A DNA stretch of 64,000 nucleotides from a virus: positions 1 through 64,000 of the IMG/VR virus record IMGVR_UViG_3300047440_000139. One strand, 5' to 3'. Below are positions 45,801-54,009 of this stretch, in pieces. Within the stretch, counting starts at the first letter, position 1. Every line of letters begins with the position of its first letter. The notes under the pieces are model-generated. The model did not search any database, was not told the origin of the DNA, and was given only the letters and a program-made list of their open reading frames with translations. The translations under genes were made by a program, and so were the position numbers.

Positions 45801-48462
45801 CGCTCTCGCGATCGGCGGCGGCCTCGGCGGCGGCCTCCGACACGGGCTGAGGCTTCGGTGCCTTCGTAGGCGCGGGCTCGGCGGCGGCCGTAGACGTGCC
45901 GCCCAGTTCCTCGTCCTGCTTGGCGGCGAACTCGCGGCCCATGTTGAACCACGTCTCCCGGTCGGACCCTGGAGGTGGCGGCTCGGCCTTGGTCTTCTTC
46001 CCGAAGTAGTCGTCGACGCCCTGCCAGAAGCCCGTCTTCTGGCTGCTGCCCAGAGCCGCCGCCCGGCCTGTCGCGCGCTCCCTGATCTGCGCCTCGCGCG
46101 GGTTCGCCGGGGCGGCTGGCTCCGGCGCGATGGGCTCGGGCGTCGGCGTGGTCTCGGCGGCGGCTCCCGGCTGGGCGGCCTCCTTGGCGGCGGCCTTCAC
46201 CTGTTCGCCCAGCGCGCCGAAGCGTTGCAGGTGCTCGGCGACCTTGAGCGCGTTGGTCTCCGTCTGGGTCAGCGGCTCGATGCCCGGCACGGCCGACCGC
46301 AGCTGCTCGAAAGCTGCGACCTTGTCGGGCAGGGCTTGGTTCTTGCCGATCTCGCTCAGCGCCTGGGACCGGGTGGCCGCCTGCAGCTTGGCCGACGCCT
46401 CGTCCAGCGGCTGGGCCTGCGGCTGCTCGGCCGCGACCTGCCGGTCGAGCGCGCCGTCCTTGACCAGCTGCTCGCCCGCATTAGCCATCACCTCCTGCGG
46501 CACGGCCTCCGGCTGAGCCGCCTGGGCTTGCCCTGCGGGTGGCGCAAAGTCCGGCTGCGGGCCTGCCTTCCGACGAATGTCAGCCATCTCGGCCGCCGCC
46601 GCCTCGGCCGCCGCGATGATGCGATCGTACCTGTCAGCCTTGTTCCTCGCGCGCAGGGCCTGGGGCGACTGGTCGGCGTCGTTCAGCTTGGAGAGCATCG
46701 CCTCCAGTTCCTGCCGCGCTGTCGAGACAGCATCGGTCGCCTGCTCGTCACCATTCGCGATAGCCGTGGCCAGCTTGGTCGCGACCTTCTTGTCGTCGCC
46801 GGTGGTCTTGGTGCCGGACATCTCCTCGATGCGCCGCAGCATCTCCTCGGGGGATGTCGCAGCGGGGCCCGCCGGGTCCGCGCCCGCCGCTACCTGCGCA
46901 CCGACACCGCCGCCACCCTTCAGCGCCGCGACGAACCGGCGGACGTACTCCGGGGCGTCGATGTTGCCGTCGTTCGCGCCGCGCGCCCGGGCCTTGGCCA
47001 GGGGCTGGCCGGTGAACCACACGCTCGCCGCGTCTTCGACGTTGCCGCCCTGCTCCCGCAGGATGACGCCGAAGCGGTGGTTGAAGATGGTGTCTTGGAT
47101 TTCGGGGCTGGCAAGGAACTGCTCCAGCGACACGTCGCCGAGGCCCGCCGCCTGCGCCCACGGCCCGATGTTGTCGGGCATGATGCCGTAGCGGCCCGCC
47201 GCCTGCTGGCCCTTGTACTGGCCCTTCCTGACGGTCGGGCCACGGGTCTGGTAGCCGCCACCCTTCCGGCCGCCGGTCTCGTTGCTGGCGATGGCCTCGC
47301 GGAACGCATCGCTCGGGCTGCGAGGGGCGGACAGCTGCTGCGGCTGATCGCCACTGGGCTGGTTGTACCTGTCCACGCTAGGCGCGGGGAGCGCACGCTG
47401 CCCAGGCATCGCCAGGATATCTACCGGCTCAGGATGCGGCTCGCCTGGGATCACCGCCGGAAGACCGCCGCCGGTGATCACCGCAGGCAGGTTCTTCGAG
47501 CCGGACGTGACGGTCATCTTGTCCAGGGTCGGGTCGGGCTCGCCTTCCTCCGGCCGGTTCTGGGACTTGTCCTTCGGCGTCGCGACCACACCACCGACGC
47601 CGCCCATAGCGCCGCCCAGGCCAGCCGCGTTCACCCCTGCGCTGAGATACTCCTGACCCGCCTCGCGATTTGACAGGGACAAACCTGCAGCGGCGCGCTC
47701 GAACACCTGCTGCGGGATTTCCGACAGGGGTTCCTCGACCGAACCCAGCACGGCCCCTTGCGCCATGCGCGACAGGACGCCGCCCTTCAAGGCGATGCCG
47801 GGACCCGGCAGCACCTTGCCGATGCCGGGCAGAACCTTCTCGCCGAGGTAGTCGAGCGCGCCCTGTACCGGCGCGAAGGCGACCGACTTGAGCGCCTGAT
47901 CCTGCAGCAGGTCCTTCTGGCCACCCTCCGTGGCCCGCGCCACGTTGGAGCCTATGAAGAATGGGGTGCCACCCAACGCACCCCCGGCGATACCGGCGAG
48001 GCCGCCCAGGATCGTGCCGCCGCCCGGCTCGGCGACAGTACCGGCCAGCGCGCCAGCCGCCATGCCGGACACCATCTGCGGGGCAGAGACGCCAAGCTGC
48101 TCGTTCAGAAACTGGCCGACGTCCCCGAAGCTGCGGATCGACCGGATGTCCTTGGCCCCGCCGGGCAGTAGTCGGTCCTGCTCGGCCTGTGCCTCCTGCT
48201 GCCGCCGCCGGTACTCGGCCGCCTTCAAGGGCGTCATCGTGCCCATGAGGGTTTCGGCGGCCTGAGGGATGCCCGTGAAAATCTGGCTCTCGGCTCCTGC
48301 CAGCCCTGCCTTCCACGGGTGTCGACCCTCGGGTTCTACCGGCGCGGCCGCGTCCTCCGGCAGATCGCTCGGCATCAGCGGCGCACTGGTCACGCCAGCG
48401 GGGTCGACCAGCGTAGAGCCGTAGGGGGCTTGGTATGTCCGCTTGCGCGGGGTCTGGGCCAT
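39859..48462 (-). CDS. Giant polyvalent internal virion protein (lysozyme-like, L,D-transpeptidase-like, HExxH)
   Basis: 2867 residues, likely packed in the head and ejected into the cell. Domains in order: transmembrane/Gly-rich segments within residues 150-290; a lytic transglycosylase-like domain at about 380-520 (AFREAIASNETGG ... AAGRYGIMPDNIGPWAQAAG); a long Ala/Glu/Lys coiled region to about 1400; an L,D-transpeptidase (YkuD)-like domain at about 1400-1520 with VAMHSVYLRH and the nucleophile motif SSGCINT; a metallopeptidase-like LDHEMVHALEDMG (HExxH, about 1760) with a later EAVAEFV; and a large C-terminal region (about 2330-2860) of the large-polyvalent-protein type with hydrophobic helices. 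It would open peptidoglycan and the membrane during DNA entry. The usual Arg after C-I is Asn here. Confidence 0.85.
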   Translation of the reverse strand: MAQTPRKRTYQAPYGSTLVDPAGVTSAPLMPSDLPEDAAAPVEPEGRHPWKAGLAGAESQIFTGIPQAAETLMGTMTPLKAAEYRRRQQEAQAEQDRLLPGGAKDIRSIRSFGDVGQFLNEQLGVSAPQMVSGMAAGALAGTVAEPGGGTILGGLAGIAGGALGGTPFFIGSNVARATEGGQKDLLQDQALKSVAFAPVQGALDYLGEKVLPGIGKVLPGPGIALKGGVLSRMAQGAVLGSVEEPLSEIPQQVFERAAAGLSLSNREAGQEYLSAGVNAAGLGGAMGGVGGVVATPKDKSQNRPEEGEPDPTLDKMTVTSGSKNLPAVITGGGLPAVIPGEPHPEPVDILAMPGQRALPAPSVDRYNQPSGDQPQQLSAPRSPSDAFREAIASNETGGRKGGGYQTRGPTVRKGQYKGQQAAGRYGIMPDNIGPWAQAAGLGDVSLEQFLASPEIQDTIFNHRFGVILREQGGNVEDAASVWFTGQPLAKARARGANDGNIDAPEYVRRFVAALKGGGGVGAQVAAGADPAGPAATSPEEMLRRIEEMSGTKTTGDDKKVATKLATAIANGDEQATDAVSTARQELEAMLSKLNDADQSPQALRARNKADRYDRIIAAAEAAAAEMADIRRKAGPQPDFAPPAGQAQAAQPEAVPQEVMANAGEQLVKDGALDRQVAAEQPQAQPLDEASAKLQAATRSQALSEIGKNQALPDKVAAFEQLRSAVPGIEPLTQTETNALKVAEHLQRFGALGEQVKAAAKEAAQPGAAAETTPTPEPIAPEPAAPANPREAQIRERATGRAAALGSSQKTGFWQGVDDYFGKKTKAEPPPPGSDRETWFNMGREFAAKQDEELGGTSTAAAEPAPTKAPKPQPVSEAAAEAAADRESAPKPKPDNVKAAPETVEQTRARVQQANAERKAKEDADKETARVEKAARRAVEAEADKTPPAKKTRARKKAPAKAEEIKETSKKRTASKKATATVTDITQNLAQREQAEDRTEADEARGAQAHDALKSIDTVMARLGKLKDKIAKARKRLDAKPAVTDAEIATQQNLATYDRIMNDVATKLSKGTSDGALQAKQVLDKYVKEEEKDLASGLDAMLKAPKLSVVPKAEPTPKEVAEEAERAAEKKRKDDVAAFEVKTERAADKGDISAFQRQNLDKVADTVSVEAAEALFDGEVARFKRINDAQLGKGDTISDMLARAKGGAEAADAAVAATPQSKANVVPPAKPVPGVTVGEAPPLTVTTDQLSKLLTLDEKRRLSRAYGHAWFKDETLAKFAEDFAKYVSGVREGIAKAVQIVAQRVQASALALMIVFNPAGLQTALHPTMPAAPVVERMVDIKTEVPASARAQMSPRAIAVYEAMAETAKKQGSGFFIADKPNGMLHAFDKKGGYITSSKSLYGAQAGDILTEARKNADPGALPQSQRVTPAGTYKVNWWPTPLYTGGGVLDLQDVKTGESLYGVAMHSVYLRHPEENRVARLESKTTADDKISSGCINTTEAFFTKYIVPHKEDFKNGLVFVLPDNVAATAALFPTTQKLVKEVPTRQDDAPVDQPTLPPDRTRIAIQAGRRRGGRRREGRGSPTPFDMAANRARIDREMAQRLGDKAPLPELQPGFSEPASKWPEEPGARVVATQRELSRMNRNGEQNTDEYMEVLRANDEAKAQVAQDLAKRGEPTIATRPRLSTAATDRLIGASEISTAAKLDRRLRAALDRRGLSDVMLETTDRVALGGDQGRFGITRDRLKRVIQVALDGENADLSLDHEMVHALEDMGVLRKNDFAKLLKAAMSSPEIREFLKPYSDRPRREQNGEAVAEFVARMINNPGSITMDAETRGIISRVKQAFAALAQFGRWALGQGSEYKTVDDIVRAIDSGEVGSKARTAAIGSSVPQRDNGPGFKSRRTDPGPYAKRTAVKKSATALHAVADNLGKSGHVYLTMTEDLANILRSMGVDAGRRVIEAHSAGHAEGRAFEERALKTKEKYERLSSKEKGVKPGSVNRLMQDSTESDEWAFEPTHLPASVRAKVVISKKLNDQFKVMSAEAQQVMREAFKLNYDINNAMKAEASTQINADYKAEMDAAEASGASQKAKDAIAARKDRAVRHLSRAFDTQEGLPYMPLKRSGSWVVVAKSPAFRAAEKANDKEAIQKMISDPKHHFVDFRDTVHEAEALASHVETAFPGGVDRFERSKVPEGAIHRDAIFLALDQLRTSAAGSTEKGSEVAKRLNRLITDMYLHTLSETSGRKAELGRNKVPATDPVTGEGINMMMAFVSRAKAQASLIASMHNGPVMHKALRDMHAQAADLRGAARTDAQRIVNEVMYRYTANAGVQPSRTVDKVVSTISAWTLLTSPFYYLQNASQAILITLPVLASQYGYPKAIGMMARGYKDFFAMTKGTSLFERVDFSKAPDDIKELVDFLAKRGRLDAGFAMDLGKWEINGDGLIPDAQRLATRFFRMFPQRVEVANRVATGSAAYRAALADGKSKTEAMEAASKLIYDTHGDYSGFNAPTPFHQLGNAGKVLLQFKKFQFIMGSLLGKEFHRAFFKKGVSPEERAEGMKALAFLSGHMLAVGGILGMPAASLLGPAVAAIMNLFDDDDDKDYSDWKEDLRAALGEGGEGGKQNWWSDFLFKGAPYALGADTSDRMGLGNVAALAPDISSATSKEEFYAELAKAALGPSGGLISKAIDGWGFGVTDHDWVRAVETIAPTGFANLMKAERIGREGLTDKKGDVLLKPEYLQGLPQVLTAIGVRPRELANQGDRRSLDYKTDAYYDSETATIKRHYTAAVKDRDAAGIAKARKEFVALQAAKKRDGVKPAPLGTLLQSPGKQLKRERNTIGGVEMTPANRQLLMDAMFADDIAEARQLMAAED

Positions 48463-50505
48463 CTACATCGACATCCCGATGTCGGACAGCCCGACACCCG
48501 GCATGCTCTTGGACCGGCGCGCACGCTGCGCAGCCTCCAGTTCTCGGATGCGCTTGGACGTCGCGTCCATCAGCCCGCGCATCTTGTTCCGCTCGTCGAT
48601 GTCCCCGGAGGCCAGTCGCCGCTTGTCGTACTCGAACCGCTCAGCTTTCAGGTCCGCGATATCAGAGGCTGTCTGTGCGTCCGCCTTGTCGTCCGCCGCC
48701 TTAGCCGCCGCCGCCTTTTCCTTCTGCCCTTTGGCACCCTCCTGCGCCGCAGCGATCTGAGCGGCGGCCTTTTGCTTTGGCGTGAGCGGGGCTGTAGGCA
48801 GGCCGGGCTTCGGGCCGCCGGGCTTCGGGCCGCCGGGCGCGGCCGCAGCTGCGGGCTTCGGGCCGCCGGGCGCGGCTGCAGGCTTCTGACCTGCGGCAGG
48901 CGCGGCTGCGGGCTTCTGCCCCGCCATCCCGGCCCTGATCTTCGCGGCAGCGACGGTCGGGTCCTTCCCGTACTTGTCGAACGCGTGCTGGTAGGCAGCG
49001 ACAGGGGTCTCGAAGACCGCTGTCTGACCGTTCGGCTCGCGCATGTACTGGCCGTCAGGGCCGAGCACCGCGAAGCCGTAGGCGTTGCCGCTCTGCACCC
49101 GCTGCACGACACCCTGGCCACCCGGCAGGGTCTTGTCGGGCTTCGACCAGCCGTTGGTTTGCCAGTCGTGCGTCTCCTTGTCGATCTTCTCCTGGGCTGG
49201 ATTATAGGGCGTCTTGACGACCGCTCCGCTTGCGGGGTCCACGGTCTCCTTCATCTTGATGTTCGCCGGGTCGGCGGCCTGCCGTGCCGCCCGCACCGGG
49301 TCGGCCACCGAACTGCCGGGGATGGCGAGCCACTTGTCGTCGGCCATGTCCGCGAGCTTGATCTCCCGGTCGCCCGCCGCGAACTTCGTCCCCTGCGTGG
49401 TAGCCGCCGCAGTCGCCTTGAGAGCAGCCGCCTGCGCGTCCCTCAGCCCCGCCTCGCTGCGACCTGTCAGGATCGCTTGGAAATTGTGGTCGCTGTCGGT
49501 GGCCAGCTGCGCCCGCAGGGTAGGGTCCAGGCCGAGCTCATTGGCGAACATCGCTTGGACGTGACCGATGGTCTCGTTCCGCATCATGACCTGGGGGTTC
49601 TTCGGGTCGGTCACGTCGGTCAGGGTGTAGCGGCCGTCGTCGGATTGGGAGGCGACGATGTTGCGCTTCTGGTCCGGTGTTGAGAGGGTCTTGCTGATCG
49701 CGGTGCTGAGTTCGGGCATCGTCATGTACGGCACGTTCCCGACGGTCTTCTGGGCGACCATCTGGGTGTACTTGTCGTTTGCCTCGTTGCTCTCCTTCCA
49801 CTTCCCGACATGCGCCAAGTCGACCGCCAGCTGGAACTGCTTGTCGATCGGCGTGGCGTCGCGCATGTCGCCCGGCTGACCAGCCCGGTCCGGCACCTTC
49901 GTCGGGTGCTGGTAGCCCTGCGGAGCCGGGTCTTCCTTGATGGGCTCAGGTGACAGCAGCACCTCGGCCGCCACCTGCTTCGGAGCTCCCGTCACGGCGG
50001 GCGCGGCGGCGGGCGCGGCGGCGGGGTTCAGCCCCAGGCCCGGCGCGTTCACGTTGGAGCCGATGTCGTAGTTCGCCGGACCCGGACGCGGTGCAGCCAC
50101 CATGTCGGGCGCGGTCGCGGGCGCGGCGGCCGGAGCGGGCGCACCACTCGGCGACCCGGGGGGGCCCGGCATGTCCACGCCCAGCGTCGGCATCGGCCTC
50201 ACGCCTGCGATTTGGGCCGTCGTATCGACGTCCTTCTTGCCGAACAGCTTGGCCAGCGCACCGGCCGCATTGGAGATGTCGCCCTGCAGGGTCGGCTTCT
50301 CATGTACCGGCGGCTCGTAGGTCGTCCCCCGGCGTATGGCGGTGGCCTTTGCCGCCTCGATGTCCTGGGAGGCGAGGCGTTCCTTCTCCTCGCGCTCCTG
50401 CTTGGCGGCCTTGGCCTGCTCGCGACGGGCACGGTCGACGGCTTCCTGGGAGATGCCCTTCGACACACCCCCGGCGAACTGGCCCAGTTCGGAGAGGAAC
50501 CCCAT
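48463..50505 (-). CDS. Internal virion protein, coiled and Pro/Ala-rich
   Basis: 680 residues from the ATG at 50505, which overlaps the upstream stop. MGFLSELGQFAGGVSKGISQ is followed by a Lys/Glu/Arg coiled coil, a Pro/Ala-rich segment, a central helical part with repeated substrate-like patterns, and Pro-Gly-Lys tandem repeats around residues 530-575 (KPAAAPGGPKP type). Ends as a coiled coil. Sits directly before the giant protein gene, as partner ejection proteins do. No catalytic motif. Confidence 0.72.
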   Translation of the reverse strand: MGFLSELGQFAGGVSKGISQEAVDRARREQAKAAKQEREEKERLASQDIEAAKATAIRRGTTYEPPVHEKPTLQGDISNAAGALAKLFGKKDVDTTAQIAGVRPMPTLGVDMPGPPGSPSGAPAPAAAPATAPDMVAAPRPGPANYDIGSNVNAPGLGLNPAAAPAAAPAVTGAPKQVAAEVLLSPEPIKEDPAPQGYQHPTKVPDRAGQPGDMRDATPIDKQFQLAVDLAHVGKWKESNEANDKYTQMVAQKTVGNVPYMTMPELSTAISKTLSTPDQKRNIVASQSDDGRYTLTDVTDPKNPQVMMRNETIGHVQAMFANELGLDPTLRAQLATDSDHNFQAILTGRSEAGLRDAQAAALKATAAATTQGTKFAAGDREIKLADMADDKWLAIPGSSVADPVRAARQAADPANIKMKETVDPASGAVVKTPYNPAQEKIDKETHDWQTNGWSKPDKTLPGGQGVVQRVQSGNAYGFAVLGPDGQYMREPNGQTAVFETPVAAYQHAFDKYGKDPTVAAAKIRAGMAGQKPAAAPAAGQKPAAAPGGPKPAAAAAPGGPKPGGPKPGLPTAPLTPKQKAAAQIAAAQEGAKGQKEKAAAAKAADDKADAQTASDIADLKAERFEYDKRRLASGDIDERNKMRGLMDATSKRIRELEAAQRARRSKSMPGVGLSDIGMSM

Positions 50506-51542
50506 CAGACGTAGACCTTGACGTAGTCGACGAACTTGAAGCCGCCGACGTCCACGCTGACCGCGTCGGGGAACACCTTCTCCACCTCGTCGGCCATGTA
50601 GCCGTAGCGCAGCGGCGCGGTGGCGGCGTCCCAGAGGTAGCGGAACGTCCACAAGCCGATGCCGTGGGCCAGTCGAGCGACCAGGGTGGTGTCCTTCTTC
50701 ATTCGCCGGTCGGAGCCGTACCGGCTGATCGCCGCCGATCCCAGCTGACCGGCCAGCCCACCGAGCGCGGCCATCGGGCTGTTCGCCGCGTTGATCTGGT
50801 CGACGCTGTTGGCGCGCGAGGTGAAGGCGCTGAGGTTGTTGCCGATGGCCGACACCCCGGTGCCGAACCCGGTGTTCACGCCGCTCGCGCCGCCGGGGGC
50901 CGCGCCCGCCGCCCCGATCGCTCCGGCCGATCCTGCGCCCGCCGCGCCGCCCGCGCCGCTCGCCGCCGCCAGCACGCCGCTCGCGCCGCCGCGCCCGAAG
51001 TTAGCGGCGTCAGAGGTCAGGGACATGCCCAGCGTCTTGGCCGCGTCGCGCGCCCGGGTCGCCGCGCCTGCCTCGGCGGCGGCGTTGCGGAAGGCCACGT
51101 CCGTCCGCGCCGACAGGGCGGCCGGGCTGGAGGGGTCGATGCCCAGGCCCGCGAACTGGCGTCCCAGCTGCTGCTGCTGGCCCTGCTGGGCTACGCGCAG
51201 GTCGCCGATCGCACGCGTGGCCTGCTTCTCCTGCTCCTCGGGAGCGGAGTAGTCGTTGACCATCTTGTAGTATTTGTCCTCGGCGGGGATGCCGAGGGTC
51301 TTGTAGCGGTCGGCGGCCGTCTTGGTCTGGTCGTATTGGATGTCGAACAGCTTGCCCTGCCGTTCGAGGTTGGTCTTGCTCTCGTCGACCAGCTGCGCCA
51401 TGGCGGGCTGGACGTACTTCTCGAAGTAGTCCTTGTTCCAGGCTTCCGACCGCTCGGCCAGGGCGACGTTCGCCTGCGCGGCTGCCCCGATCTGGGGGTC
51501 GTATTTGTTCTTCGAGCCCTTACGGAACCAGCGGTCACGCAT
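50505..51542 (-). CDS. Internal/tail protein with C-terminal S74 chaperone-like domain
   Basis: 345 residues. Residues 1-140 are helical and Gln-rich, and 170-270 are Gly/Ala-rich low complexity. Residues 277-345 read SDRRMKKDTTLVARLAHGIG then FRYLWDAATAPLRYGYMADE and VFPDAV, the pattern of peptidase S74 intramolecular chaperone domains that trimerise tail spikes and cleave themselves off. Finding it next to ejection proteins rather than on a spike is unusual. Ser276 is the candidate self-cleavage residue. Confidence 0.75.
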   Translation of the reverse strand: MRDRWFRKGSKNKYDPQIGAAAQANVALAERSEAWNKDYFEKYVQPAMAQLVDESKTNLERQGKLFDIQYDQTKTAADRYKTLGIPAEDKYYKMVNDYSAPEEQEKQATRAIGDLRVAQQGQQQQLGRQFAGLGIDPSSPAALSARTDVAFRNAAAEAGAATRARDAAKTLGMSLTSDAANFGRGGASGVLAAASGAGGAAGAGSAGAIGAAGAAPGGASGVNTGFGTGVSAIGNNLSAFTSRANSVDQINAANSPMAALGGLAGQLGSAAISRYGSDRRMKKDTTLVARLAHGIGLWTFRYLWDAATAPLRYGYMADEVEKVFPDAVSVDVGGFKFVDYVKVYV

Positions 51543-51951
51543 AGCGACACTCCTGCCGGAACATGCGGTAGATGATCACGTCGACACCCTCACGCCCAGC
51601 CCTGTGTAACACCGCCTCTGCGGTGAAGCCGAGGTTCGTGCAGAAGCACCGGCTCTCGTGGTTGCTGGCCTCGACCCAGGTGCTCATACGCTGGCATCCC
51701 ATGGTGACGAAGGGGTACTTGAACGTCTCGTGCAGGAAGTGCCGCGTCAACCACTTGCCGCTGCCGTCCGAGGCGACGTGGCCGAACACGTTGTAGCCGT
51801 TGAAGCGGTCGTAGCCCGCCGCCGCGATCACCTCCCCGGCGCGCAGCTGGACGATCCCCTTGAAGTCGTCGTCGTGGTTCAGGGGGTAGTGGCTGTCGAT
51901 GAAGGCGTAGGCCGCGACGGGGTCGGCGACGACCTTGTACTCGACCGTCAT
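51535..51951 (-). CDS. GNAT-like acetyltransferase
   Basis: 138 residues with the GNAT order of strands and helices: VAAYAFIDSHYPLNHDDDFK, VIAAAGYDRFNGYNVFGHVA, a WLTRHFLHETFKYPFVTMGC region and NHESRCFCTNLGFTAEAVLH. GNAT-like proteins are common in internal-virion gene blocks of podoviruses. They transfer acetyl groups, target unknown here. The acetyl-CoA loop is not clear. Confidence 0.68.
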   Translation of the reverse strand: MTVEYKVVADPVAAYAFIDSHYPLNHDDDFKGIVQLRAGEVIAAAGYDRFNGYNVFGHVASDGSGKWLTRHFLHETFKYPFVTMGCQRMSTWVEASNHESRCFCTNLGFTAEAVLHRAGREGVDVIIYRMFRQECRYA

Positions 51952-52136
51952 TCGGGTGGCTCCCGTGCCTCCGCTGCCAGCCGCTGCAGCCTGTCGATCT
52001 CGTCGTTGGCGTCGCGCAGCCGCATCGTCAAGTCGATCACCTGACAGGTCAGCGCGCCGACCTGGGCCTCGATGGCCTGCTGGACCTGCTGCCGGACATC
52101 AGGGCGGGATGGAGGCGACGAGCGCGCTGTTGACAT
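51948..52136 (-). CDS. Small coiled-coil protein
   Basis: 62 residues: RPDVRQQVQQAIEAQVGALT then MRLRDANDEIDRLQRLAAEA. A heptad pattern spans most of the length. It overlaps the ends of both neighbours. Probably a tail accessory or lysis-related spanin-like coil, but it has no membrane helix. Confidence 0.6.
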   Translation of the reverse strand: MSTARSSPPSRPDVRQQVQQAIEAQVGALTCQVIDLTMRLRDANDEIDRLQRLAAEAREPPE

Positions 52137-54009
52137 AGAACTGGTACTTCTGGGTGACGATGTTGAAGGCGATATAGTTGCCCGAGCCGGAGCCGAATGA
52201 CAGCGCTCCCTGGAACTGCGGGCTGATCGACGACGCGTCGGTGATCAGGTCGCGCGCCGCGTGGATGTCGCGGCCGCCGAGGATGTCGACGTTGACCGAG
52301 AAGGACGCGTTACGCAGCCGGATGCGGCCGGTGTCGACCAGGGTCTCCCACAGCGGGCCGTTGCCGTCGCTGCCACCCCGGCTCCAGATCGAGCCCAGCT
52401 GGTTGCCGAACGGCACGCCGAACACCTGCAGCGGGTCTGACCCACGCCCGGCCGTGTTCTCGCTGCCGTCCCAGTTGATGCCCTGGCCAGCCTTCATGAT
52501 GACGGCCGCGCCCCCGCCGTCGATGTCGACGATGCTGTCCACCGGATAGGTGATCGGCAGGGCCGGGGTAACGCTGACCGTGTTGCCTGCCACGGCGCTG
52601 ACGGTGCCGAAGTAGGGCGTGGTCGCGTGCTGGATGCTGATGGGCACGCCCACCCGCGCCCCGGAGGACCACTTCATCTGCAGGGTCGCGCCGCTGGCCG
52701 CCGCCGTTAGGTAGGAGCCCTCGTTGAGGAACCCCCCTGTGGTGTCCAGGCCGCGCCGCCAGGGGCCTCTCAGGACGTAGGCGGCGTCTGCGGGTCGCGG
52801 GCCGCTCGACTGCCGCGTGGTGCCTATCCAGACGCGGCCGCCGCCGTCCGCCCGGTCGTTGCCCCGCGAGAAGCTGTCGACCTGGGCGTAGACCGCCACG
52901 TCCGGCGCAGGCGACGCGCCCTGGGCGATGGCGTTGAACTGGCTCTCCCAGCCGGTGGTCATCATGCCGCCGGTGCCGGGCTGGAAGTCGGCCGACCCGC
53001 CCATCTGGCCACCCGTCCCGGAGTTGAAGACGTGCCCGAGCTCCCAGGGCTTGGGCTGGTACTCGATCTGCATCCGCACGATGCGGCCGTAGGTGTCGCC
53101 ACCGGCCCGCGCCCGGACGCGCAGGTAGTCGAAGCCGCCCCAGGTCCGGTTGGACAGCGAGAGGTTCGGCGCTTTCCCGGCGGTAGGGGTCCACGTCATG
53201 TTGGCGGTGTGGGCGGTGGTGAAGGTGACCACGTTCCCGGCCACCGAGGCGATGGTCAGCGGGACGTGCGGGTCGGCGGTCGTCCCGGCGTGGGTGTCGC
53301 TGATCACCGACCCGCCGAAGCTGTCCTTGATGTACGCCTTCTGGTTCACCCAGCTGGGGTCGGTGCCGGTGCTCAGCGTGATGGTCAGGCCAGGGGTCAC
53401 GCCGCCGGTGGCGTAGCCGACGATGCCGCCGCTGCCGCTCTCGACGTCCCACCACGCGTGGTGCGGGATGACCGCGCTCTCGAAGTAGCGGGCGTCCGGC
53501 TGGAAGCCGCGCACGTTCGGCCCGAGGGTCTTCCACTCGTTGTCGGTGAACGACTGGTCACCCGCGAACCACCCGAGCTCCCCCTGGATGGGCGACACGG
53601 CAGGCAGCACCGAGAGGTAGCCGAGGTTCGCGGGCGCGGTGTACCCGGCGTTGACGAACTGGCCTCGGCCACGGTGACGCTTGGTGAAGAACGACCGGGT
53701 CTTGGTGGTCGAGTATTCGCCCGCCCGGATGTAGATGTCCTTGACGTCGACGTCGGCCTTGTAGGCGTCCAGCTGCGCGTCGCTGCTGACGCTGATGTTG
53801 TTGGTCGCGCCGTAGTCCAGCACGAAGCTGAGCGGGTCGCGGTCGCCGCTGCCCGTCTCGCCGCCACCACCGCCAAGGCCCAGCATGTCCTCGGCGTCGG
53901 CGATGGCGTTGGTGTTGGCCACCACCTGCCGCCGCAGCGCCTGGAGGAGTTCGTAGAGCCCGGGGTTGTCGACGGCCGGGACGTCGGGCAGCGACGTGCG
54001 CAGGCTCAT
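52099..54009 (-). CDS. Tail spike/fibre protein
   Basis: 636 residues from the ATG at 54009 (ATGA overlap). The N-terminal 60 residues are a helical attachment segment (YELLQALRRQVVANTNAIAD). Then comes a long beta-rich region with many Gly, Asn and Thr and aromatic residues, typical of beta-helix or beta-sandwich spikes, ending NYIAFNIVTQKYQFYVNSAL, a sequence style common at fibre C-termini. Contains carbohydrate-binding-like beta modules around residues 230-300. Likely a receptor-binding or tail surface protein. Confidence 0.72.
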   Translation of the reverse strand: MSLRTSLPDVPAVDNPGLYELLQALRRQVVANTNAIADAEDMLGLGGGGGETGSGDRDPLSFVLDYGATNNISVSSDAQLDAYKADVDVKDIYIRAGEYSTTKTRSFFTKRHRGRGQFVNAGYTAPANLGYLSVLPAVSPIQGELGWFAGDQSFTDNEWKTLGPNVRGFQPDARYFESAVIPHHAWWDVESGSGGIVGYATGGVTPGLTITLSTGTDPSWVNQKAYIKDSFGGSVISDTHAGTTADPHVPLTIASVAGNVVTFTTAHTANMTWTPTAGKAPNLSLSNRTWGGFDYLRVRARAGGDTYGRIVRMQIEYQPKPWELGHVFNSGTGGQMGGSADFQPGTGGMMTTGWESQFNAIAQGASPAPDVAVYAQVDSFSRGNDRADGGGRVWIGTTRQSSGPRPADAAYVLRGPWRRGLDTTGGFLNEGSYLTAAASGATLQMKWSSGARVGVPISIQHATTPYFGTVSAVAGNTVSVTPALPITYPVDSIVDIDGGGAAVIMKAGQGINWDGSENTAGRGSDPLQVFGVPFGNQLGSIWSRGGSDGNGPLWETLVDTGRIRLRNASFSVNVDILGGRDIHAARDLITDASSISPQFQGALSFGSGSGNYIAFNIVTQKYQFYVNSALVASIPP

